Assembly (NCBI GenBank): GCA_934700375.1
Contig: CAKUXT010000049.1
Coordinates: 1 to 11,350 of the forward strand
DNA length: 11,350 nt
Reading direction: 5' to 3'
Source of the DNA: an uncultured Bacilli bacterium
GTDB taxonomy: Bacteria; Bacillota_I; Bacilli_A; RFN20; CAG-288
Below are positions 6,145-11,350 of this stretch, in pieces. Below the pieces are notes generated by a model. That model did not search any database and was not told the origin of the DNA. It saw nothing but the letters and a program-made list of their open reading frames with translations. The number at the start of each line of letters is the position of its first letter. Within the stretch, counting starts at the first letter, position 1. Position numbers and translations under genes: made by a program.

Positions 6145-7695
6145 ATGAACGCAAAGAAATTATTATCATTAGTCGCTTTGACACTATTAGCAACAGGATG
6201 CGGACAAACAACACCTACTGAATCTACAAAGCCTACTGAAACTGCTAAGCAGACAGAAACCGCTAAGCCTACTGAAGCACCTAAGCCGACTGAAGCTCCC
6301 GTTACTGAAGAACCTGTAACCACTGAGCCTGTCACAACCGAACCTGCAACCGAGGAAGCTCCTGTCGAAAAAGGATTGGATTTATCCGCGGTCCAGACTG
6401 GTTTTGAACTCAAGTGCACCATGAAGGAAGAAGGCGAATACAGTACAACAACTGACACCTATAAAGCAATGGTCGGTGATGATGTCCTCGTTTATGATGA
6501 CTATTATGCATCCAATGAAAGTAAACAGGGCTGGGACGCAGAAGGGCTCTATCTCAAAACTAGAACTCAATATGAAAAGCATGATATTTCAGAGACAGAG
6601 AAAGGTCTTTTCACCAAAGTCACATCAGACCTTGCCGGCAAACCTGTCTATACCGAGCAGAAGCTTAAAGATCCTATCAGCTCTGAAGATATTTCAGTCA
6701 CTTTCGAAGATGCATTCGCAGTCAATGCCTTTAAATTCCTGAAGGCAGAGGACTTTGTCAAAAATGAAGACGGAACCTATGCACTGACAATCACCGACGA
6801 AAAGAAAAACGATGAAACCTTTGCAAAAGGCTATTATGGTCTCAACCATCAGATCTACCCTGTCCTCAGCGGTAGCTATGATGGAACACAGATGCAGTTC
6901 AAACTCAACAGTCTCGATATCACTTCCTTTGTCCTGACAGTCGATGAGAACGGACTTCCTACCTCCTTCACCGCCAAGTTCAAAGATGAAGATAAATGGG
7001 GATCCATTACAAAGCGTACCCTTACTGGTGAAATCGTCAAAACAGGTGCTGATTCTGCAGAGAAGTATGTCGAACCTGCCGCCAAATACGAAGAATTGGA
7101 TAACAAGATCAAAGGACTTCAGGCCGGTAACTTCTCCTTCACAATGAAGGTCGGCTTCTATGAAGACAGCCCCTGGCCGTCAACCACTCCTTCCACAATG
7201 TTTGCAAACGGAACATTCGATGCCAGCGTTCTGACACTTGCCGGATACAAGAACGGCAAGGAAGCAAAAGAATTCTACAAAATCACTTCCAAGGACCATT
7301 ATCGTGCCTTTACAAAAAACAGTGGCAAATATGTCTTCAGCGGTGATGAAGTCGATGAGAGTAATACCAACAACAAACTGCTACCGACATTCGCATTCTC
7401 TTCCAATTCCTTTGTCCGTGTCGCAGCAAGCGAAAACAATAGCGGTGTCAACATCTACTCCTTCAATAAACCTCTTCTCTTCTCTGGAACACCTTACACT
7501 TCCACTTTCATCGGATACAAGAGCGCTAACCTTCTTACACAGCTTGACAGCAATCTTCTTGTCACGACAACTGCTGATACCATTTCCTTCGAATTCACCT
7601 ATAAAGACAAAACCCGTTCCTACAGCATCACCTATTCCAATATCGGAACAACAAAAGCATTCGATGGCACAATCGAAGAACCGACAGCCGCATAA
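6145..7695 (+). CDS. Large surface lipoprotein, paralogue 3 of 3, lacking the C-terminal module
   Basis: 516 residues. MNAKKLLSLVALTLLATGC is a lipoprotein signal with Cys19. The -3 Ala in ATGC is less usual but acceptable. The tether (20-76) is a degenerate run of Lys-Pro-Thr-Glu and Glu-Pro-Val-Thr-Thr units. Module A (about 78-320) shares AEDFVKNEDGTYALTI and YYGLNHQIYPV with paralogue 1 (DFTKEGDNTFAL; YSLNNQLFSPY) and ends GADSAEKYVEPAAKYEELDNKI. Module B (about 328-505) contains LPTFAFSSNSFVR, close to LPTFSFSSVLFEK of paralogue 1. It ends after YSNIGTTKAFDGTIEEPTAA, where the other two continue for roughly 130-150 more residues. The start has AAAGGA (6129-6134), 10 nt before ATG, and the gap to the previous gene is 16 nt. 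A terminator follows directly, so the shorter length looks natural rather than a frameshift. Confidence 0.87.
   Translation: MNAKKLLSLVALTLLATGCGQTTPTESTKPTETAKQTETAKPTEAPKPTEAPVTEEPVTTEPVTTEPATEEAPVEKGLDLSAVQTGFELKCTMKEEGEYSTTTDTYKAMVGDDVLVYDDYYASNESKQGWDAEGLYLKTRTQYEKHDISETEKGLFTKVTSDLAGKPVYTEQKLKDPISSEDISVTFEDAFAVNAFKFLKAEDFVKNEDGTYALTITDEKKNDETFAKGYYGLNHQIYPVLSGSYDGTQMQFKLNSLDITSFVLTVDENGLPTSFTAKFKDEDKWGSITKRTLTGEIVKTGADSAEKYVEPAAKYEELDNKIKGLQAGNFSFTMKVGFYEDSPWPSTTPSTMFANGTFDASVLTLAGYKNGKEAKEFYKITSKDHYRAFTKNSGKYVFSGDEVDESNTNNKLLPTFAFSSNSFVRVAASENNSGVNIYSFNKPLLFSGTPYTSTFIGYKSANLLTQLDSNLLVTTTADTISFEFTYKDKTRSYSITYSNIGTTKAFDGTIEEPTAA
6202..6372 (+). repeat. Degenerate tandem repeats coding the Thr/Pro/Glu tether of lipoprotein 3
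   Basis: Repeated units related to CCTACTGAA and CCTGTCACAACCGAA encode successive PTE, ETAKPTE and EPVTTEP blocks between the lipidated Cys and the first folded module. Such extracellular tethers project the protein away from the membrane through the wall. At DNA level the units are similar enough for slippage to change the length, though codon choice varies between copies. Confidence 0.75.
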
Positions 7696-7703
7696 TTAAA
7701 GCC

Positions 7704-7751
7704 AACAAAAATGACAACCCTCTGATAATAAAGAAGGTTGTCATTTTTGTT
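7704..7751. terminator. Bidirectional terminator between the lipoprotein array and ffh
   Basis: AACAAAAATGACAACC (7704-7719) and GGTTGTCATTTTTGTT (7736-7751) are a perfect 16-bp inverted repeat with a 16-nt loop. The A-rich outer part of one arm and the T-rich outer part of the other supply a U tract in either direction. It sits 8 nt after the lipoprotein-3 stop and 3 nt beyond the ffh stop on the other strand, so it should end both convergent transcripts. Confidence 0.95.
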
Positions 7752-7754
7752 TAA

Positions 7755-9089
7755 TTAGAATTTGAATCTGTTTCTGAGCATCGGATTCGAACCGAATGTC
7801 TTCATCTGCTGTTTCATCTTCTCGTAAGAATCAAGAAGGTTATTGACATCTTTCGGTGTAGTTCCGCTACCCTTTGCAATACGGATCTTTCTGGAAGACT
7901 TGATCATTTCAGGTTTCTTTCTTTCCTGTCTAGTCATAGAAGAAATGATGACTTCCGTCTTCTTCAATAAGGCCTGAGCCTGATCCATCTGGTCATCGGA
8001 AAGCTTCGGCATATTCGGCATCATGCCTAAAATCTTTTTAAGAGGTCCAAGCTTATTCATCTGCTTCATGATGGAGAGCATATCCGTAAGATCGAACTGT
8101 CCCTGCATCATACGGCGAGAAGTCTTCTCAGCCTGCTTTTCATCCAGCTTTTCCTGAATCTCTTCGACAAGGGAAACGATGTCACCCATGCCTAAAATTC
8201 TATCTGCCATTCTGTCAGGGTGGAAGTTCTCTAAGTCTGTGATCTTTTCACCGATACCGGCATACTTGATAGGAATGCCTGTAAGCTTTTTGATGGACAA
8301 AGCTGCACCGCCACGGGAATCGCCATCGAGTTTTGTCATGACAAGACCGGTTATCTTGATTTCCTTAGAGAAAGCAAGAGCAACATTTGTCGCGTTCTGA
8401 CCGGCGAGAGAGTCAACGGTGAGCAACGTCTCATCGACATTGACATTAGCCTGAATATCTTTCAGCTCCTGCATGAGCTTCTCATCGATTTCAAGTCGAC
8501 CGGCGGTATCGAGAATCAAGATATCATATTTTTCCAGACAGGCCTTCTGATAGGCTTCTTTTGCGATGACAGGAGGAAGTGTGCCTGTTTCATCAGAGAA
8601 AGTTTCGACCGGAGGTTCAGCCTTCAGACCGAGATTGCGAAGCTGCTCGATTGCAGCAGGACGATAGATGTCCAAAGCACCCAAGAGAACTTTCTTTCTA
8701 TTCTTCTTTTCAAACAGCTGTGCCAGTTTGCTGGCAGAGGTGGTTTTACCGGTACCCTGAAGACCGACCATCATGATGACTGTCGGCTTGCCGTCCATTC
8801 TGAAAGGAATATCGTTGTCTCCTGCTCCTAACAGTTTCTCCATCTTGTCATGGACGATTTTGACGACCATGTCGCCAGGTGAGACCTTGGTCAGAACCTA
8901 CTGGCCGATAGATTCTTCCTTGACCTCTTTGATGAAATCATTGACGACAGAATAATTGACATCGGCTTCCAAAAGTGCGGTTCGCACTTCAGAAAGCATA
9001 TCGTCCATATTCTTCTCAGTAAGGGTTGCCTGTCCTCTGACCTTTTTGAAAATTCTTGATAAGCGATCTCCAAGTGATTCAAATGCCAT
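7755..9089 (-). CDS. ffh: Signal recognition particle GTPase Ffh (SRP54), interrupted by in-frame TAG at codon 64
   Basis: The frame from ATG 9089 to TAA 7757-7755 is 444 codons, the usual Ffh length, and is continuous except for TAG at 8900-8898. Ffh binds signal peptides on nascent chains and the SRP RNA, and pairs with FtsY to deliver ribosomes to the membrane. The N domain opens MAFESLGDRLSRIF. The G domain has P-loop GLQGTGKTT (109-117), DIYRPAAIEQL (140-150), DTAGR (194-198), TKLDG (252-256) and GIGEK (278-282). The Met-rich M domain (about 300-444) has the RNA-binding stretch SSRKIRIAKGSGTTP. The stop falls in SIGQ-TAG-VLTKVSPGD, where homologues read GQ(E/D)V..SLTPG. Normal reading would give a useless 63-residue N-terminal piece. 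Restart at ATG 8870 would lack most of the N domain and has no clear ribosome site. The start is set by AAAGGAG (9105-9099), 9 nt upstream, and overlaps ylxM by 11 nt. Confidence 0.9.
8898..8900 (-). other. In-frame amber codon (TAG) within ffh
   Basis: Reading the minus strand, ATC GGC CAG TAG GTT CTG ACC keeps the Ffh frame on both sides (I-G-Q-stop-V-L-T). The family normally has Glu or Asp here, in the loop region of the N domain before the last N-domain helix. One base change from GAG (Glu) or CAG (Gln) would create it. Whether it is suppressed, recoded, an error or a true lesion cannot be decided from this window. Confidence 0.9.
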
Positions 9090-9441
9090 TTTCAATATCT
9101 CCTTTCAGTTTTCTAAGAAGTTCGTCCTTCTTATCTGGATTTTTCTCATTGATGATGGCATCAAGAGAAGAAACCAATTGTTTGTTTTTTGAATAAAGTT
9201 TCAGCTTTTTCTCATAGTCGTCCAACTTCTTTGTCCCTTGTTCCAAGGATTCAAACACTGCATTGCGGCTCACCTTGTCATTCTCGGAAATCTCTGTGAT
9301 GGAGTAGTCGGAAAGATAGCAGTATTCCATTCGATGATAGATGTTCTTTGTCAGCAAGGAACCGTAGATCAGAAGCAAGGAAGCGTAATACGCTTTCTTT
9401 TCCAACGCGTCAATTTCGTTTTTCATCATCCGATCATCCAT
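9079..9441 (-). CDS. ylxM: YlxM-family SRP-associated helix-turn-helix protein
   Basis: 120 residues from the upstream ATG. A helix-turn-helix resembling sigma factor region 4 (about 46-72) reads DYSITEISENDKVSRNAVFESLEQGTKKLDDYEKKL in outline, matching the YlxM pattern DYSL.EIAE...VSRQAVYD. It is preceded by the LLT...YHRMEYCYLSDYS helix typical of the family and followed by a charged helical tail. YlxM is encoded next to ffh in most Firmicutes and has been linked to SRP function, with details unsettled. Three starts are possible: ATG 9441 (16-nt overlap with the upstream gene), ATG 9429 (ATGA overlap) and ATG 9426. None has a strong ribosome site, so ATG 9429 is at least as likely as the longest form. 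The end overlaps ffh by 11 nt. Confidence 0.87.
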   Translation of the reverse strand: MDDRMMKNEIDALEKKAYYASLLLIYGSLLTKNIYHRMEYCYLSDYSITEISENDKVSRNAVFESLEQGTKKLDDYEKKLKLYSKNKQLVSSLDAIINEKNPDKKDELLRKLKGDIENGI

Positions 9442-9674
9442 AAGACCAAATCGATGAGCAAGAAGATGACAGCGAGGAAGAAGAACGAAGACCAGAACTG
9501 TTCTGTCTTGTACTTTTCTTTTCCCTGACCATTATAGGCAGTGCAGAAGAAAGCCAGAATAACAGAAGTGATCATGCTCGCCAAATACGTATTCGGAATA
9601 AGAAGAGAGACGATGACAGAGACAACCATATTGATCATGATCAATATGAAAAGACGAAAGAACATATCACCCAT
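9426..9674 (-). CDS. Small integral membrane protein of unknown function in the SRP operon
   Basis: 82 residues, very hydrophobic, with three probable membrane helices: about 5-27 (FFRLFILIMINMVVSVIVSL), 30-47 (YLASMITSVILAFFCTAY) and 60-82 (SSFFFLAVIFLLIDLVLWMI). A short polar loop NGQGKEKYKTEQ joins the last two. I recognise no family motif. The start ATG 9674 is supported by GAGGA (9687-9683), 8 nt upstream. It overlaps the end of ftsY by 8 nt, and its TGA overlaps the possible ylxM starts. The tight overlaps on both sides argue for a real, co-translated gene. Its place between the receptor gene ftsY and ylxM suggests, without proving, a role at the membrane in targeting or insertion. Confidence 0.8.
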   Translation of the reverse strand: MGDMFFRLFILIMINMVVSVIVSLLIPNTYLASMITSVILAFFCTAYNGQGKEKYKTEQFWSSFFFLAVIFLLIDLVLWMIG

Positions 9675-10734
9675 TTTCTCTATCCTCGTTTCCTAAAAGC
9701 AATCCATAAAGGTACTTATCCAAATCAAATTCTTCCAATTCATCCATCTTTTCACCTAAGCCGATGAACTTGACAGGAAGCTGAAGTCTGTCACGGATAG
9801 AAAGAATGATACCGCCTTTGCTGGTTCCATCCATCTTGGTGATGATGATACCAGTGATATTGACAGCATCCTTGAAGACAAGAGCCTGATCGATACCGTT
9901 CTGACCGGTATTGGCATCGAGGACAAGAAGCGATTCCTGCGGCGCTTCCGGAATGACTTTCTTGATGACACGGACCATCTTGGAAAGCTCATCCATCAAG
10001 CCTTTTTTGTTCTGCAGTCTTCCTGCTGTATCGACAAGAACAAAGTCATAATGTTCTTCTTTTGCTTTCTTCATCGCATCATAGCACAAAGAGGCGGGAT
10101 CGCTGTTGGGTCTTGAGATGATGTCAACTCCGACTCTTTCAGCCCAATAAGTCAATTGTTCGACAGCGCCTGCTCTGAACGTATCTCCGGCGACCATCAG
10201 AACCTTCTTTCCTCTGTTTTTGTATTTCCATGCGAGCTTTGCAGCAGTTGTCGTCTTTCCGACACCATTGACACCGCAGAGGAAAACAACAAAAGGAACG
10301 CCTTCCTCAAAGGTGAAGTCCGTCGAGAAAGAGCCGCCCTTATTGGCATAGGAGACAAACATCTTATCGATTAGAAGATCATTGAGCTCGTTGGCATCAG
10401 TTATCTTCTTTGCGGAGGCTTCCATCGAAGTCTCTTTGATCAGTTCAATAGAAAGATTGACACCAACATCCGCTTCGATCAGGATGCGTTCAAGTTCGTC
10501 AAAGTATTCCTGGTTGACAACCTTGTTGGTGTTGGCAAGCTTCTTCAGTCTCTCCGTAAAACCGATTCTTGATTTATCAAGACCGGCGACATACTTGTCC
10601 TCGCTGGAGCGGCTATCTTCTTCCTTGACAGCCTGAGAACTCTCTTTTTCTTGTTCAGGTTTGTTCTCTTTTACTTCTTTTTTCTCATCTTTATGATGTG
10701 AAAATTTGTTTTTCAAAAAGTTGATCAATCCCAT
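9667..10734 (-). CDS. ftsY: SRP receptor GTPase FtsY
   Basis: 355 residues. An amphipathic start (MGLINFLKNKF) suited to membrane contact and a charged, low-complexity A region (about 12-50) precede the N domain (about 55-140; YFDELERILIEADVGVNLSIEL). The G domain is complete: GVNGVGKTTT (154-163), DTFRAGAVEQL (184-194), DTAGR (235-239), TKMDGTSKGG (299-308) and GLGEK (325-329). FtsY docks SRP-ribosome complexes at the membrane through a symmetric GTPase dimer with Ffh. The acidic A domain is short, as in Gram-positives. ATG 10734 is 1 nt past the rnc stop, with a weak AGG ribosome site inside the rnc end. The stop overlaps the small membrane gene by 8 nt. All catalytic motifs are intact, in contrast to the interrupted ffh. 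Confidence 0.97.
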   Translation of the reverse strand: MGLINFLKNKFSHHKDEKKEVKENKPEQEKESSQAVKEEDSRSSEDKYVAGLDKSRIGFTERLKKLANTNKVVNQEYFDELERILIEADVGVNLSIELIKETSMEASAKKITDANELNDLLIDKMFVSYANKGGSFSTDFTFEEGVPFVVFLCGVNGVGKTTTAAKLAWKYKNRGKKVLMVAGDTFRAGAVEQLTYWAERVGVDIISRPNSDPASLCYDAMKKAKEEHYDFVLVDTAGRLQNKKGLMDELSKMVRVIKKVIPEAPQESLLVLDANTGQNGIDQALVFKDAVNITGIIITKMDGTSKGGIILSIRDRLQLPVKFIGLGEKMDELEEFDLDKYLYGLLLGNEDRENG

Positions 10735-10735
10735 A

Positions 10736-11350
10736 TCATTTACCTACTTTCTTGCTTAATGCATCAGAAGCAGCATTGATTTCTGCCTCTTTGATATTGT
10801 GTCCTTCGCCTCTTCCGAGGATATCCTTGCCAAGTCTGGCCTCAACGACAAAATGACAGTCCTCACGATTGATGTTGGTCTGAGAGACAACGACATAATT
10901 GATGACAACACCATTCATCAGTTCCTGAAGCCTTCCTTTGGAATCTCTTTTCTTGGAGAGATTCAAAGCGACATCAAGAAGAGGAGTGAACACATCGACA
11001 ACAATCTTTCTTGCCATCTCATATCCTTGATCGAGATAGACAGCACCGATGAAGGATTCGAAAACATCTTCATTGATGTGCTTATGATTTGCAACGTTGT
11101 TCTTCTCGCCTTCCGAATAACGGACAAGAGAAGAGAATCCGAAAACGGATTCACTCAGTCTTGTCAGTGTCTTTCCTTCGACAAGAGCAGAGCGGGTACG
11201 GCTGAGCGTACCGGAATTGCTATTGGGATAATGATGGAAAACCATGTCTCCGACGATCATATCCAAAATGGAATCACCTAAAAATTCAAGTCGATCATAA
11301 CAAGGGCAATCGCGGTGCTCATTGGTATAAGAGGCATGAGTAAAAGCCAT
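10736..11350 (-). CDS. rnc: Ribonuclease III, 5' end outside the window
   Basis: 204 residues are visible, beginning within the conserved AFTHASYTNE segment. About 20-30 N-terminal residues are missing, so the ATG at the window edge is an internal Met. The RNase III signature DRLEFLGDSIL (19-29) provides metal ligands E22 and D26. EDVFESFIGAVYLDQG (94-109) provides D95 and E98, which match D114 and E117 of the E. coli enzyme. The double-stranded RNA-binding domain follows (about 134-202; KGRLQELMNG, GRGEGHNIKEAEINAASDAL). The enzyme cuts double-stranded RNA during rRNA maturation and mRNA decay. In Bacillus the order is rncS-smc-ftsY; smc is missing here and ftsY follows after 1 nt. Confidence 0.96.
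   Translation of the reverse strand: MAFTHASYTNEHRDCPCYDRLEFLGDSILDMIVGDMVFHHYPNSNSGTLSRTRSALVEGKTLTRLSESVFGFSSLVRYSEGEKNNVANHKHINEDVFESFIGAVYLDQGYEMARKIVVDVFTPLLDVALNLSKKRDSKGRLQELMNGVVINYVVVSQTNINREDCHFVVEARLGKDILGRGEGHNIKEAEINAASDALSKKVGK

Noticed and set aside
5940..6458. 172-codon minus-strand open frame rich in Ser, Val and Gly repeats
   Set aside because: It is antisense to the lipoprotein 2/3 junction. Its repeats are the complement of the Thr/Pro/Glu tether, it crosses two real genes, and it resembles no protein family.
7238..7699. 153-codon plus-strand open frame
   Set aside because: It is an out-of-frame shadow of lipoprotein 3: low-complexity Ser/Pro/Thr sequence and no plausible start context.
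7755..8870. The larger ffh piece as an independent gene starting at ATG 8870
   Set aside because: The start falls inside the conserved N-domain, has no good ribosome site, and would drop most of the N domain needed for GTPase function. The upstream frame continues into it without a shift, so one interrupted gene explains it better.
8898..9095. ffh start at TTG 9095 (two residues further upstream)
   Set aside because: ATG 9089 gives the family-standard MAFE start and an ideal 9-nt spacing from AAAGGAG. The TTG would be too close to the ribosome site.
10799..11281. 160-codon plus-strand open frame
   Set aside because: It lies entirely antisense to rnc, whose catalytic and RNA-binding motifs are clear. 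The plus-strand translation has no recognisable domain.
1..11350. CRISPR arrays, insertion sequences, tRNA or rRNA genes, SRP RNA
   Set aside because: No regularly spaced repeats, transposase frames, cloverleaf-like sequences or the SRP RNA GGAA-tetraloop hairpin were recognised by eye on either strand.

Overview
The window (about 11.3 kb, moderate to low GC) looks like the chromosome of a low-GC Gram-positive bacterium, probably an uncultured gut member of the Bacilli (Erysipelotrichales/RF39-like). The reasons are the Bacillus-style SRP/trmD gene neighbourhood (rnc, ftsY, ylxM, ffh; rpsP, khpA, rimM, trmD, rplS), strong AGGAGG-type ribosome binding sites, TTGACA/TATAAT promoters, and lipoproteins with signal-peptidase-II signals. 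TGA ends several tightly overlapping genes and Trp is written TGG, so this is not the mycoplasma code. The lineage is an inference from gene content only.

Left part (1-2222, + strand): the tail of rplS with its own terminator, then a strong promoter and an operon rpsP-khpA-rimM-trmD. The operon encodes ribosomal protein S16, a KH-domain RNA chaperone, the 16S maturation factor RimM and the tRNA m1G37 methyltransferase. A terminator-like hairpin lies between khpA and rimM. A second terminator overlaps the trmD stop codon.

Middle (2223-7751, + strand): an AT-rich spacer of about 290 bp, then three consecutive large lipoprotein genes (630, 572 and 516 residues). They are divergent paralogues of one another: signal peptide with lipobox, Thr/Pro/Glu-rich tether, and two similar beta-rich modules. 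A further C-terminal module is present in the first two and missing from the third. No function can be assigned. A perfect 16-bp hairpin at 7704-7751 closes the array and also serves the convergent operon.

Right part (7755-11350, - strand): a compact operon running rnc (5' end outside the window), ftsY, a small unknown membrane-protein gene, ylxM and ffh. Every junction overlaps or is 1 nt apart. It encodes RNase III and the protein parts of the co-translational membrane-targeting pathway: the SRP GTPase Ffh, its receptor FtsY and the helix-turn-helix accessory protein YlxM. smc, which in Bacillus lies between rnc and ftsY, is absent here.

The main anomaly is in ffh. The reading frame encodes a complete, well-conserved Ffh of 444 codons, but codon 64 is an in-frame TAG. 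The frame is unshifted and conservation continues on both sides. Because ffh is essential in almost all bacteria, this is either amber suppression or recoding, a sequence or assembly error, or a recent lesion. The only other in-frame TAG I found in a gene ends khpA. Reading through that one (and a second TAG four codons on) would give a frame ending in a TAATG overlap with rimM.
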